This document shows positions 44,879-57,189 of a stretch of DNA of 64,000 bases, piece by piece (the first letter of the stretch is position 1; every line of letters begins with the position of its first letter). The stretch comes from Molanna angustata. Lineage: Eukaryota > Arthropoda > Insecta > Trichoptera > Molannidae. The stretch spans positions 4,562,036 to 4,626,035 of the forward strand of contig OY754987.1 of the NCBI GenBank assembly GCA_963576475.1, read 5' to 3'. A model generated the notes under the pieces. It saw nothing but the letters and a program-made list of their open reading frames with translations. It ran no database searches and was not told the DNA's origin. The position numbers and the translations under genes are program-made.

Positions 44879-45060
44879 GTCCATTTCTGATTCGTCTAAA
44901 TTTATCCGTCTGAATTTTAGTACATGAGAAATGTGAAAAAGTTGCTTGCATGTATACGGGACTCATTACGTCACACAGCGCGTATAAAATCCTTTTATCC
45001 ACGGTCGCCAGTTGGTTACAGACGTTTTCGTACTCTGAAACGAATTAGAATAGGACATAC
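44879..45060. mobile_element. MITE family M2, inverted diverged copy
   Basis: The ends are TGTCCATTTCTGATTCG on the left and, inverted, TGTCCTATTCTAATTCG on the right; the interior matches the complement of 4,725-4,914. A TATTATTATT microsatellite follows. Confidence 0.7.
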
Positions 45061-45330
45061 TATTATTATTATTATTATTTGGAAATTTACTGCCTCACTA
45101 GATTAGTCTGTTTATCAATTTGGTCTAAGGTTACATGTTATTGAATGCAAAAGAATTAACAGAAATAATTAAACAAAAACGGAAAAGAAATATATATATA
45201 TCGATCTCTATATCACGAAGTTATTTTAACCCGTAAAATTGTAATGGAAATGATAAATCACTCCATGCCATGGTAGAGATTCTCAGAATTTGAAAGCAGA
45301 GGGCAGGGAATTATGTTGTTTTTTTTTAAT

Positions 45331-45495
45331 GAATATGTCCTTGTTAAACAAGTACATATACATCTTTCTACATTCCCTAAAATAAGCAAATAAATGCTTG
45401 TGCTTAAGTGAACGAAATCGGTCGAAGCAGGATTCGAACTCGCGACCACTGGATTACTAGCCCAGTGCGCTAACCGCTGTGCCACCGACCCATCT
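45331..45495 (-). repeat. SINE family S1, full minus-strand copy
   Basis: Minus strand: 'gatgggtcggtggcacagcg', 'gcgagttcgaatcctgcttc', 'ccgatttcgttcac', and the tail 'tgtttaacaaggacatattc'. The best full-length S1 template in the window. Confidence 0.86.
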
Positions 45496-45939
45496 AAACA
45501 TATACATTCCAACTTCGTCTCTATTGAGATATAATGCTTGCCATATATTATATAAACTGTTTAAATATTGAATGAACGAATGAAATTCTAAAAGTTATAT
45601 ACATATGTATGAACCTGTAGTTGAACCAAAAGTCGTTGTCAATTATCGTACAGCATTACCAGTACTTACATAATATGTGACCGGTGACCATCTCCGCTCA
45701 ATATGTGGTAAGTATCTGCTCCGCTTTAGGCAAGTTTTTGTGGTGCATGTATGTGTCTTCCAAGTCATAATTAACTCCATCCACATAGCACGACACAATA
45801 ACCACTTTTATAAGAGCCATTTGTAAATTTACTTCTTAAAAAGTTAAAAAAACTTGTGCTTTTTTATAGTCATCGTTCAGCAAGCATAGTTCAAAAAGGA
45901 GTTTTTTTGTGTATTAAAAAGTATTAAAAACATGCGTCT

Positions 45940-46105
45940 GCATTAGATGACACCCGATGCGAATGCGGCGCAACCCAGGATGACATCCACTTGCTGATGG
46001 GAGTGTTCTGTAGTCCCGGAGATCTGATTATGACAAATGACAACGTGATGTCAGTCACTGCTTATTGGAGTGGTAGAGATTAACCGTACACGAAAAAGAA
46101 GAAGA
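45940..46105 (+). mobile_element. LINE C-terminal zinc-knuckle fragment
   Basis: DDTRCECGATQDDIHLLMGV then DLIMTNDNVMSVTAYWSGRD and a stop. C-x-C-G-x-x-Q-x4-HLL is the Cys/His motif at the end of jockey-type RT ORFs. A related fragment lies at 48,785. Confidence 0.72.
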
Positions 46106-46294
46106 ATCAGAAAAACATATTTTTTCCGATAAAAACTTCATACTTGGCGATTTTGTTCGCACGCATTGCAATCGAAAAAAAGGAGATAATTTATCGCTGG
46201 GTGGTGATTTAATTAATCGAAAAAAATTAATTGAAAACCAAAAAAATTCTCGTTACAAGAATTTTATTTTTAGAATCAATGGAAATGGAAAATG

Positions 46295-46481
46295 TCGGCT
46301 CTTGTGGCACAGTTGGTTCGATATCTGAACCCTGTGTCCGGGTTCGATTTCCGATGGAAAACAGTATTTAATTGTGTTTTCAATCTGGATCTGTGAGACG
46401 ATAAATGTCGCATGTCAACAGAATATCGCAACTTGATATTGAGTGCGTGTTAAATAAATATTTAGCAAAGTTCCTGGTTAT
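46295..46481 (+). repeat. SINE family S2, copy b
   Basis: 'ggctcttgtggcacagttgg' (A-box), 'tccgggttcgatttccgatg' (B-box), 'gtgttttcaatctggatctg', and the end 'gtgcgtgttaaataaatatt'. Confidence 0.87.
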
Positions 46482-46539
46482 AATAACCTGAGAAATAATA
46501 CAAAATTGTTTATGAATTTATATACGTAGGTAGATACAT

Positions 46540-46864
46540 ACATACATACATACATACATACATACCATCACGCCATGTCCCTTACGGGGTAAGCAGAGAG
46601 AATTGAGCGCCATACTTCTCTATTTTTGCACACATTTCTGGCTTCCTTTACATCCATGCATCGTCTCATACATGCTCGTCGATTGTTCAAACTTTTTATG
46701 TTTCCTTCTTTCAAAATATCATTCACATGGTCATGCCATCCCTTTCTGGGGCGACCTCTGCTATTCACTCCATCTCTTGCACCCATGTATATTTTTTTGG
46801 TCAGTCGTTCATCGTTCATTCTTTCTATATGTCCAAACCACCTTAAAGCATTCACTTTCATTTA
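46540..46864 (-). mobile_element. LINE family LT insertion with 13-bp target-site duplication
   Basis: TAGGTAGATACAT at 46527-46539 is repeated at 46865-46877. Between them are CATA repeats and, on the minus strand, MKVNALRWFGHIERMNDERL, GRPRKGWHDHVNDILKEG and EVWRSILSAYPVRDMA. This defines both ends of a heavily 5'-truncated insertion. Confidence 0.88.
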
Positions 46865-46919
46865 TAGGTAGATACATCTATAAAATAGTAAAAATGTCAA
46901 ATTTCACGATTGAAATTTT

Positions 46920-47830
46920 CCAACTGTCGATTCGTTCATGAGAATTCAATTCTCCGAATGAATCGACATTATTAAGCCAAGATGCGTGTACGAAGGAAAA
47001 TTTTGTATGGCGTAGTGGACTTTTTGCATGCTAATAACACCAACTAGAGGCCTCGCAGCATATATGTTCCCATACATGGATTTACTCAGAATTCGGAGTA
47101 GAACATTTTATGTGAGTTTTGTGTGTGTGTGTGTCCCCCTTATAACTTTTGATCCGCTCAATTTACACAGCCCAAATTTTTAGAATATATAAACAGTTAT
47201 AGGTCTACAAAACTTTTATACTCAGAAGTGTGAATTTTTGTTTCAATTAGGGGTTATCATTTTTTGAAAATTTGGTTTATTTTTCCATATATCTCAGAAA
47301 TCATAAAAGCTAGAACGCTGAAAATTGGTATAAACATAGATATATACAAAATCTCAAAATATTTTTTTTTTAAATTCGAGGGTTTCTCAAACATTTTTTA
47401 TTAAGAAAAATATTTTTTTTATGATAAATTTATGAGTTTAACTGCCTATATTTCCATTTTTTTTTAATATCGAAAAAAGCCGAAACACCCCAACTAGATA
47501 ATTTAATTTTCTATAAAAAATATCAACATTGTATTAACACATCCCACACAATATCAAAGAAGACTTAATAGTTTGATACTAATCTCCAAACATACATACA
47601 TACATACCATCATGCTGTTTTCATATTCTGGGTAGGATCAAAGGACTGACCTCCATACTACCCTATCTTGACATACATACATACCTAAGTACATGTGTTG
47701 TATAGAAAACCAAATATCTTAAAATATTAAATAATTTGTATTTATGGGTTTATAGTTTGGTACTCATTCTTCAACTATACGTACTATCGCTATCGACAGT
47801 TGGATCTCATGTGTTACATGCAACTAGTTT
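46920..47830 (+). mobile_element. Repeat family R1, copy 4
   Basis: Same ends and internal order as 31,055-32,060, but shorter by a few small deletions. The high identity of these two copies, 15 kb apart, suggests recent spread. Confidence 0.88.
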
Positions 47831-48784
47831 ATTATATGTTATTTATTTATTTTTATTTATTTATTTATTTATACAAGCACGAAAAACAGGCTAGAAGCCC
47901 ACTGGTTTCATGCATTTATGAACATATATATAATGTATGGAATGATTGGACGAATGAATTATCATCCACACCCCATACATGAACGCACGTACATAATTTT
48001 CACTCAGTCATACATTCAGCATTTTTACAAAAAGAATACATAATTAATAAAAATGAGAGAAAGAAAAAAAAAACAAACAAACATTAATATAACAAGAAAC
48101 ATTCAAAGCGGTAACTAGTACATATTATGTTATCAATTATGAGTTATGAGAGAAGTTGCCGCCGAATTTCTGAATCTGGCCCATTATCACAAAAATTTGG
48201 CCAGCCCTGCTCTGCATGATACACACCTACATAGCTGTTGTGAACTTGATAAAAAAATATTTACGTGAGACACAGCGAGAGGAGAATAAAAGGCAGGATA
48301 GAAGAACACAAAAAAGCAATAAAAAACAATATCAAATTCAGAACACTGTACTAGAAATACCGGCCACACATTTAGCTTAAAAATACCGAGGTGCTACACT
48401 TTGAAAAAAAAGAAATCAATGAAAGAAAAAGTTCAAATCTGTTAAATATTCAAATTCCCCCAGTATACTCACCTATCCTTAACTTTATTAAAAAAACTAT
48501 CAAAGATACACCACCCACATATGTATACTCCATACCCGATACGCTCTCACTCACCAATGTAGGATGACATTTGTCGAATCAGTCACATTCAAGTTGTTAC
48601 TGAAGATGGATTGAAAAATCAGAAAACGTTTTAACGAAAAATACATGTGAGGTGGATCATACAAAGTTTTTTGTTGTTCATGTTTTAGTAAAAATTACTC
48701 AAGAGGTAAAAAAAAAGTTTTAAGTTTTTAAAAGTTTTTTTTTTTTTTTTTTAGTTTAAGTTTTTTGTTCATGTTTTAGTAAAA

Positions 48785-48965
48785 ATTACCTGCCTGCAGA
48801 TGATGATGTTAATTGTGATTATGGCGAAACCCAGGATGACAGCCACCTACTGATGTGTCCACTGATGAGTGGAGGCTGTACACCTAGGGACCTGATTATG
48901 GCCAATGACAAAGCGATGAAAGTCGCGGCTTACTGGAGTGGCAGAATTTAACCCGGACAAGTAAA
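48785..48965 (+). mobile_element. LINE C-terminal zinc-knuckle fragment, second copy
   Basis: NCDYGETQDDSHLLMCPLMS then DLIMANDKAMKVAAYWSGRI and a stop, followed by 'aagtaaagtaagtaagta'. Same family as 45,940. Confidence 0.75.
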
Positions 48966-49157
48966 GTAAGTAAGTACTAAAATATATTGCTAAAAATTTG
49001 CTTGAAATTATGAATTCACGATATTAAAGGTATGTAAGTAAAACTCAAGAATATATAATAGTTCGACTGATGTGTCAGCCTGTAAATTGACCGCTCGTAA
49101 TATTGTCTATATACCGCATCTTGGACGTTCATATTATTTTAGGTTAGGCTGGTTTAA

Positions 49158-49174
49158 GTTAGGTTAGGTTAGGT
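49158..49174. repeat. Short TTAGG array
   Basis: 'agttaggttaggttaggt' contains three TTAGG units. Similar runs are at 54,056-54,074 and 56,006-56,023. TTAGG is the usual insect telomere repeat, but arrays this short are common inside insect genomes. Confidence 0.7.
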
Positions 49175-49619
49175 CTTTGTCCGCTGAAACCGGTTAATGA
49201 TACATTATTATTTGTGATCGATGCGTCGATATGGTGTCCCTCGGACGAGATGGAATCTTAGGACCAGAATTGCGACATGTTTATTGCACTGTCTTCTGAG
49301 TTCTGGCCAATGTCTAGGTACCTACTTGGAATGCAGTTTTTCTAAATAGCGAAATGTTACCTACATGGGCTTGCTGGCAGGCATTCACTTCATATTCAGA
49401 GTATGCTCCTGGAAGATTTCATCCTGTTTATGTCGTCCCTTCAAAATCATCTTCTGGCTTTGTTCCATCGTATGATGTCCTCTGTCCCACAAGTCCACCT
49501 AATATCCTGTCTCTTAGCTCCTTCCTGTGATAGCACGTACGACTTTTGTTTTTATTTCATTTTATAAACATACAGTCTTAATAACAAGTTATACATGAAA
49601 AATATTCAAACAATAAAAA

Positions 49620-49890
49620 AATAGGGAGGCTCCGCTGGTTAGGACACGTGCATCGTATGGAAGATGACCACTCACCAAAAAGAATCCTCACATCACGTCC
49701 GGAGGGAATAAAAGGTGTGGGAAAGCCGAAACTACGATGTATGGACGGAGTCGAGGAGGACCTTCAGATAGCCGGTGTGCGGAATTAAAGAGAAAAAGCC
49801 ATGGATAGGGTGCAATGGAGACGATTCCATGAGGAGGCCAAGGCCCATGCTGGGCTGTGGAGCCACTGATGATGATTATTATTACATGAA
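49620..49890 (+). mobile_element. LINE C-terminal fragment with GAT tail
   Basis: LRWLGHVHRMEDDHSPKRIL, GVGKPKLRCMDGVEEDLQIA, then WRRFHEEAKAHAGLWSH, and a 'tgatgatgattattattac' tail. One stop interrupts the frame. Related to 20,480-20,732. Confidence 0.78.
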
Positions 49891-49974
49891 AAATATAGTA
49901 CCAATTTTATTGTGACAATTCCCGCACACTAGCGCATCACAATTCTGCATTAAACAGAATTCAGAGGTTAAGTA

Positions 49975-50335
49975 ATGAATATACTAACGATATGGATCTG
50001 TTTATGGGAAATATGAATTACCACTGGAATACCCTACGTGTTAAATTCCACTGATCGTGTTTAGTTTTATTTTTCGTTATAAATTTAATACCTACTTTAC
50101 CTTTTGTGTTTATTTGTGCTTTTATACTTTCATTTGTTATTCTGTTTATTATTTTGGTTAAATTTTCTTTTTATGTATTTTTTTTTAATTTTTCTTCTTG
50201 CTTTATTTTCATTGTTTATAAATTTGATATGTTTGTTTTTTTGTGTATTTTCACACATTATGTACTATATTTTGTATCTTTTGAATACTTCATGTAAATG
50301 GCAAACGCCGTTAATAAAATAAATAAATAAATACT
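49975..50335 (+). mobile_element. Retroelement 3' UTR, family LU, copy 1
   Basis: 'gatatggatctgtttatggg', 'acactagcgcatcac'-side text and 'gtaaatggcaaacgccgtta' with AATAAAATAAATAAATAAAT are shared, in order, with 55,195-55,945. Only the non-coding 3' part is present. Confidence 0.65.
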
Positions 50336-51948
50336 CCATTAGAGGACCAATTAAGTTTACTGAAATAATCACTTGTGTGAAAACTGTCATATCAGATTTA
50401 TAAGGAAAGGAATGGGAAGGATATTAGGAAATGGACAGAAAGAGAAAGAGGTGACCTTGCAAAAACACTACTCCACAGAGGCATTCAGGGACTTAATTAC
50501 TGATGATTTAAATATAATAATAGACATATTAGATAGGTCTATATTCTTAAAGAAAAACACATTGTAATTGTTGCTAGTTCTGTGAATAAATGCATGCTGT
50601 AAATAGTTTGTTTTACATATTTGTTACTTAAATGGTAGTGGATTCCTTTGAATTTAAAATTTATTGGAAAGGAAAAATATACAAAAATATTTTCGGGCCC
50701 GGGCAGATGTTCTGCCACAGACCGTATTCTATGTAAACCTCATTTTTTATTTCGTACATTTGAGTGTGGCAATTCTCTATATAGTGTAATACAAATGTCA
50801 ATAGATTTGTTCACACATCCATCTATGTACATACATACATACATACATATCATCACGAATTATACAATATACGGCATAAGCCATTTACTTGTTACAATAG
50901 TAATAATAAATTGCATATAGAGATAAAAATATTGAAACAAATAAAAATAGAGACAAAGATAAAAATATAGAAACAAAAATAAACAAAAAATTATTACAAA
51001 CTTAAAAATGAATTACGATCCATTTTTCCAATAAAAATCTATTGGGTGTTGTAGAGAAATCAATAAATTGTAGTTAAATGTATTTTTAAATGTTGAATCT
51101 AAAAACCATTTGTAAAAATATTTTTTTATATCTCGATACCAACGCCATCTATCGGATCCAAAAATATACTATCTTTCAATAATTCCAAACCATCCGTACC
51201 AATTTAGAAAATTTCATTGAAGTCGGTTGGGCAGTTTCGGAGATTAGTAATATTCAGAAGATATCAAAATGGAATAAATTTGTCCAACATAAAATAGATA
51301 CGGCGAAATGGTTCATATATCATCTCCATACACCTACATAGTTACATAAATACCATTCAAAGATAATAATATCTTTGTAGCACTGATTGATCAAAGTAAT
51401 AGCTACTAATAACCCTAATCCCTTGCTTCTGTAAAGGGACTTCAAAAGATACCCATTACGATTCTCATATAAACAACTATACACATTGACAAACAACAAT
51501 GAACTTAAATGACGGCAAAGCTTGATACTTGAAAACTTTAACAAGGTAGGTATATTACATTCGTATATACCATCATGTCGTGTCCTTTTTGGGGTTTTAG
51601 ACAGATATAATATGACTGTGCATTAATGTATTATTCAGGTGAATCGGCTGGATCGAAAAAACGAATGACTCGCGCGTCGAGTTGCTCTTTCGAAATGTGA
51701 TCATTCCAGCAGTAGGTAAAAATCGTGGAAATAATTAAACACCAAATGATCAATTTAATTTAGAAAATCTTCCTTTCTTAATATAATAAAAATATATTAC
51801 ATTTCCGATTAAATATATGTATCTGTATACTTTGCTTCTGATAATGCTAAGTGTCTCTAAAGTAAGCAAGAATTTTCATGGGTTTATTTATTTGTATATA
51901 CTTAGGTAAGCAAAAAGGAACGTTTGATTTTTTGTTTTATTTCTTACT

Positions 51949-52036
51949 AGCTGAGAAGCATCGCTTCGCTCAGCTTCTAAGCTAGGGCTTTCAGCCTACT
52001 TTTTACCGCTGCGCGGTAAATGGCCGCCTTCGGCGG
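51949..52036. other. Run of consecutive hairpins
   Basis: Three strong stems and one weaker one follow each other. The first is AGCTGAGAAGC with GCTTCGCTCAGCT (51949-51975). The second, weaker, is TAGGGCT-TTC-AGCCTA. The third is TTTACCGC-TGC-GCGGTAAA (52002-52020). The fourth is CCGCC-TTC-GGCGG (52024-52036). The 'cttcgctc' and 'ccttcggcgg' text is much richer in GC than its surroundings. Function unknown; probably part of a repeat. Confidence 0.7.
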
Positions 52037-52279
52037 TTCTTGCAACAAAATGAACCGAAGCTTTTATGGTAGGTACTTAAAAAATATATTCGGTACAGTG
52101 TTACACACCCATGACGTTGCCATGTCCATGAAGACTTGGCCACGTCAACCTGAGCACCCGCGAGGAAGAACGAACGCTTGCCCTTATAACCGTGAGTGCC
52201 GTGAAAAGATAAATTACTCTGGATGCTGCAATTTATCGACCTGTATCTTCGCTTTGTGTCTCATGGGCATATTATGATG

Positions 52280-54360
52280 AGTAACAGCACTCTATTCTCC
52301 ATCATCAAAATGTAGTTATTTACCTCATTTTGATTATAGACCTAATACCTAATTATGTTTTAGTTTAAATTTAAACATAAAAATTAGATTTGTAGGCCGG
52401 TACCTACTTCTGTTTTGAAAATCAGTAAGTTATGTTATTTTATTATTCTTCAACATTTATTTAAGATAAATAATATCAATTTATTCAATTATTTTTAAAT
52501 AAGTATTTTGTTTATTTATGTTTGTCCAATTAATTCAAACTTTGGGTTGCCCATATAGAACGAATGTGTTTTTAAAGTTGTAACGTGCACATCATACATT
52601 ATTTTATAATCAATAATCAATAGTTGTTGATTTAATAATATTTCATTTTGATGACCTTTTTATTATTTTGATATTATTCTCATCGGAAAAAAAACTTATA
52701 TTTTTTAACGCATTGCGGCGCTTTTGTGATGTCACTCAAATAATACTCCATATTTAAATAATAATTAAATTTAAAGACCTGCCACGAAAGTAGAAGGTAT
52801 TTAAATATTTTGTAATCTTATAATATTTTTAAACTGTATTCCTGTTTTACAAAATTTCGTAGAAATAAAGTTGTTTTTGTAAAAATGATTTTATATTATG
52901 TTTCCATAAGTTTGAAAATTTACCGATAGATGTCGAAAACCAACAATTTATATTCCTTCATATATTTTTTCGTATTTTTAAAAAAAAAATAGGCGTTTCC
53001 ACAAAAAAAGAATATTTTTCCCGTAATATGTATAAAATTGTCTATCTTTAAACAAAAAATCAATATAATTGGCGTTGTAGGCCACTTGTAAAGAATCACC
53101 TATTATGACAGCTAAATCGGTGAAACAATGCAAGTAAAGCAAATCTGACACACAGTACAAAAGGAAACGATTGTTCTGTGTAAATTGTTCCCTCTCCCAT
53201 GTAGGATTTTATTATTTCGTGCCTTTTGAGCTCTGGCTATTACGGGAACAAACACAACTTTACGTTGGCATCAGTTGGCATTATAATAACCGCAAGGATA
53301 TATTCTCATAAATCAATTTTGGCGACTCGGCGAGTAACGCAAAAAAACATTCTATAAGTCTTATTATATAACATTTAAACATACTTTCTTTTGAAAATAA
53401 CATAAGAAACAAATTAGCTCGCGAGGATTTGTGTTTTTATACTGTTTCAAATGTTATATTATAAAAATGTAATATTATAAGATTTTTGCTCTACTGTAAA
53501 ATTGACGATTTTGACATAGTAAGATTTCAAACGAAACATCGAGAGGCAGATTGACATGAATTTAGCCGTGCACAAACATGTGCAAATCCAGAACGACAAT
53601 CTTACGAGGTCTACTTTATTTATATGCAGATTATTCTTTTCTTCTACTCTAAAGTCAATTGTCTTAGGAGAGGGGGGGGGGGACTCTTGTGAGATAAATA
53701 AATAAATATCGTAAACGAAAACATAAAAATCAAAATGAAAAAGGCAAGAAAAATAAAAAAAGTAATTCGGAATAAAATCACATCTTATAAAACATCATTA
53801 ATTTTATGCATATCTCTCTTGACAAGTACCAATTTTAATTTAATAATTTTATGGTGGTGTATGCATCCAGTTTTTATAACATTATTCAAGCGGTTATTTT
53901 CGTTTAACGGAGCACCTAGGTAAGTACATTATATGTGTAATAAAAGTTACCCAAGTATGGCAGGTTCACAGTAGCAAAGAATTATTATTACGTTAGTTTC
54001 TCACATTCTTTCTTTTTAGTTGTGCTGTTGGGTCGACTTAAGTTGGGTTTGGTTGGGTTAGGTTAGGTTGGGTTATTATGTTGTGCGGCGGTCTAGTGAA
54101 AAGTGCGTACTTTTCGTATGCGGGCCATTGACCTGCCCCCTCCTCTGACCGCCACTGCCTTTGCAATCTGCATTCACAAAGAGATTAGTGCATACGAGAT
54201 CAGGGGTGGCGCGCAAAACATTAAATATTTTTTATTTATTTTATTTTATTTATATTTGGAAATATTAACAGCAATACCATGTATAAAGCGATCATAAGAC
54301 ATGGTTAATTGTCATACCAATTATAAATATTCCATTTGATAAATAAAAACTAGTAAAAAT
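52280..54360. other. Gene-free AT-rich stretch
   Basis: No convincing gene. It holds an 11-base G run at 53,672-53,682 and a TTAGG-like array at 54,056. Short frames lack domains. Confidence 0.35.
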
Positions 54361-54366
54361 GAGGGC

Positions 54367-54545
54367 AGATGGGTGGTGGCAGAGCTGTTAGCGCGTTGGA
54401 TTACTAATCTTGGATTACTTTTTAGGTGAGACGAGACTGATATGTGGGGAAACACGCATGTGCTGTGCTTCATTTTATAAGAGAATGCATACCCTCACAC
54501 CTGTCACTGGTTGCCCATCACTGTGGGGATATACCGTGATGGTAG
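54367..54545 (+). repeat. SINE S1 head fused to repeat R4
   Basis: 'gatgggtggtggcagagctg' and 'ttagcgcgttggattactaa' break off and continue as R4 text ('ggtgagacgagactgatatg', 'ataccgtgatggtag'). This is a junction between two repeats. Confidence 0.6.
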
Positions 54546-54633
54546 ATATGGATATAGTATAAAGTGAGATACCAATCTAACCTATGAAGTTGCAGGTTCA
54601 CAATTGAGGCATAATTTTTCATTATTTTCAACA

Positions 54634-54831
54634 TCTCGGCTTTTGTGGTTCAGCTAGTTAGGTATCTGACTGCTGATCCAAAGGTACCGGGTTCGATTTC
54701 CGGTGGTGACACAGTTTTCAATTGTGTTTTCAGTCTGGATCTGTAAGACGATTTATATCGGAAGTCACCAGAATGTGGCAACTTGTTATTGGGTGCGTGT
54801 TAAATAAATATTTGACATAGTACCTGTTTGT
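54634..54831 (+). repeat. SINE family S2, copy c
   Basis: 'ctcggcttttgtggttcagc', 'accgggttcgatttccggtg', 'cagtctggatctgtaagacg', and the end 'gtgcgtgttaaataaatatt'. Confidence 0.87.
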
Positions 54832-54943
54832 TGCTCGAAAAGCAATATATAAATAAATATATATATTTTCCATACAGGGTGTTATAATATTATATTAATT
54901 AATAATTTATTATTTTCTTGTGGTATTGATATTTATTTCTTGT

Positions 54944-55150
54944 GATGACGACCGCTGAGGCATAGTGATAAGATGAAGACGACTTCATAGTGCTGGCATC
55001 CTGGGCTCGATTCCCAGCAAGGATTTTTTTCTTAATCATCTATAATGCAATTATTGCTTCTGAGCAGAAAACACCGTTTTACAGAAGAAGTAGCCATTGT
55101 CATTTGACAATAATCTTGTCATTTGCCCAAGGTGCGATGGAATGCTCACA
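54944..55150 (+). repeat. SINE family S3, copy with diverged head
   Basis: 'gaccgctgaggcatagtgat' (A-box side), 'cctgggctcgattcccagca' (B-box), then the body 'cttgtcatttgcccaaggtg'. Confidence 0.72.
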
Positions 55151-55194
55151 AATAAAAAAATATTTTTCAGTATCGTAGTAATGATCAATGAATA

Positions 55195-55945
55195 TGTTAA
55201 TGATATGGATCCGTATATGGGCAGTATAAATAACTACAGGAACAACCTATGTGTTAGATTCCACTGATTGTGTTTCATTGTATTAATACATACCATAACG
55301 CCATATCCCTTACGGGGTAAGCAGAGAGAACCGAGCGCCATACTCCTCTATTTTTGCATACATTCCTAGCTTCCTTTACATCCATGCATCGTCTCATACA
55401 TGCTCGTCGATTATTCAAGCTTCTTATATTTCCTTCTTTCAAAATATCATTCACTTGGTCATGCCATCCCTTTCTGGGGCGGCCCCTACTATTCACTCCA
55501 TCTCTTACACCCATGTATATTTTTTTAGTCAGTCGTTCATCATTCATTCTTTCAATATGTCCAAACCACCTCAAGGAATTCACTTTCATTTTATTTATAA
55601 TACTCTTCTTCATCTTGCATTCCCTCCTTATGTCCTCATTTTTTATTCTATCAACCGTTGTATTAATATTTAATAGGTATTTCCTATTATGTTTATTTGT
55701 TCTTTTATACTTGAATTTGATATTCTGTTTATTATTTGTTTTATTCTGGTTAATTTTTCTTTGAATGTATTTCTTTGTGTTTTTTTTTTATTTTATTTAA
55801 GTTTTTCTTTGTATTTATTTTTGTTTTATTTTCATATTCATTTTTTTTGTATGTGTTTTCACACATAATGTACCTACTACATTTTGTATCTTTTGTGAAA
55901 ACTTCATGTACCTAAATGGCAAATGCCGTAAATAAAATAAATAAT
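55195..55945 (+). mobile_element. Retroelement 3' UTR, family LU, copy 2, interrupted
   Basis: 'gatatggatccgtatatggg' up to 55,288 and 'tttcctattatgtttatttg' from 55,678 are continuous in copy 1 (49,975-50,335). The copy ends in 'ggcaaatgccgtaaataaaa'. It is split by an LT insertion. Confidence 0.72.
55289..55657 (-). mobile_element. LINE family LT insertion with 11-bp target-site duplication
   Basis: TTGTATTAATA at 55278-55288 is repeated at 55658-55668. The 369-bp insert encodes, on the minus strand, MKVNSLRWFGHIERMNDERL, GRPRKGWHDQVNDILKEGNI and GVWRSVLSAYPVRDMA. The frame is open. Confidence 0.9.
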
Positions 55946-56384
55946 GTGACAACCCTGAATTCTGCGTGCACGGCCATTTTTTGTGAAGTTCAACGACATT
56001 GTTGAGTTAGGTTAGGTTCGGTTATGACGGCATGCATCAACCGACTTCTTTATAAATATTGTTATACAATATTTTATTTATTACGCTGGCAACTCCGAAA
56101 CCATAACATATTACAGCTTCATACTTCTAAAATAGATTTACATACAAACACCTTGTTTTAAATTCGATATTAATCGATTATTATTTAGTATTGTCAAGAG
56201 CCACACATTTCTATATTGTCAAACATTAATCGTTTGACGTATTTTGTTAGCGTAAGCTACATAAACAATAATCATAATATATTTGCAAAAAAAAGTTCTG
56301 TATAATTTTTGACGTTCACACCTACCCGACGAGAAGTCGGCGGGGCTTTAGACTGTCTTAGACTAACCTGGCAGGTACACAAAA

Positions 56385-56500
56385 TAATGTTTTCAACTAT
56401 TTAATGATTTGCCAGAATGTGTGAAGGAAGCATCTGGTCTTGCCGCTTTTCGTTGCCTAAGTGTTGAATACATAAAGGAAAAGTTCTTTTAAGATATTGT
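56385..56500 (+). mobile_element. LINE C-terminal fragment (short)
   Basis: QLFNDLPECVKEASGLAAFR then CLSVEYIKEKFF and a stop resemble LINE C-termini (LWNxLPxxIKxxxSxxxFK). Confidence 0.5.
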
Positions 56501-56642
56501 GTGTGTTGTTTTTGTATAATTCATACTGTGCAAATTTGTTATTTTTTCAATTTATTAATATTCTTTTTGTTTATACTAGGTGTAAGAAAATGCATCTATT
56601 TTTTACATTTATAAAAATATACATATATACACAATATGAAGG

Positions 56643-56760
56643 GTTGAAAGTTTGATTAGTAATCCAGTGGATGCGAGTTAGAATTCTGCCACGACCGATT
56701 TCGTCCACCTATAGCACAAGCATTTATGCTTAATTTAGGGAACGTATGAAGATGTTACCG
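56643..56760 (+). repeat. SINE family S1, head-truncated copy
   Basis: 'tttgattagtaatccagtgg', 'atgcgagttagaattctgcc' and 'tttagggaacgtatgaagat'; the A-box is gone. Confidence 0.7.
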
Positions 56761-57189
56761 CTACCGCCGTCATACATATATTATAACGTTTCATTCTTTA
56801 TTTACATTGACAGTTTTTCATCATTTTAATGCATCGTTCATTAATTATTGAATTGTTTTATTCTTTTTAGTGAATAATTTATAGCGTGTTTTTGTTTCTT
56901 ATTTTTTTATTAAGTAGGTACTTTTTTCATTTAGATTTTTTGTATAGTATCTAGTGATTTTATATCATTTCTAGATTTTTAGTTATTATGCTTTTTGACT
57001 TTGTTTTGCGTATCCATTATTATTATAATTGTTATTTTATTTTGTATCTCACTGATTTCATCTTTTTTTTTGTCAAATACTTTTGTAACTACTGTTTATA
57101 TTTTTTTATTGTAAAAGGCTCCTAGCCGTATAGACAAATAAATAAATAAATGTTTATGCACTTGTTTCAAAGACATATTCATTATTTTT

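Noticed and set aside
50104..50322. Hydrophobic 72-codon frame resembling membrane segments
   Set aside because: T-rich retroelement 3' UTR; the sister copy at 55,680 does not keep the frame.
52020..52277. 85-codon Cys-containing frame after the hairpin run
   Set aside because: Starts inside a hairpin, has no signal peptide or domain, and no splice or transcript evidence.
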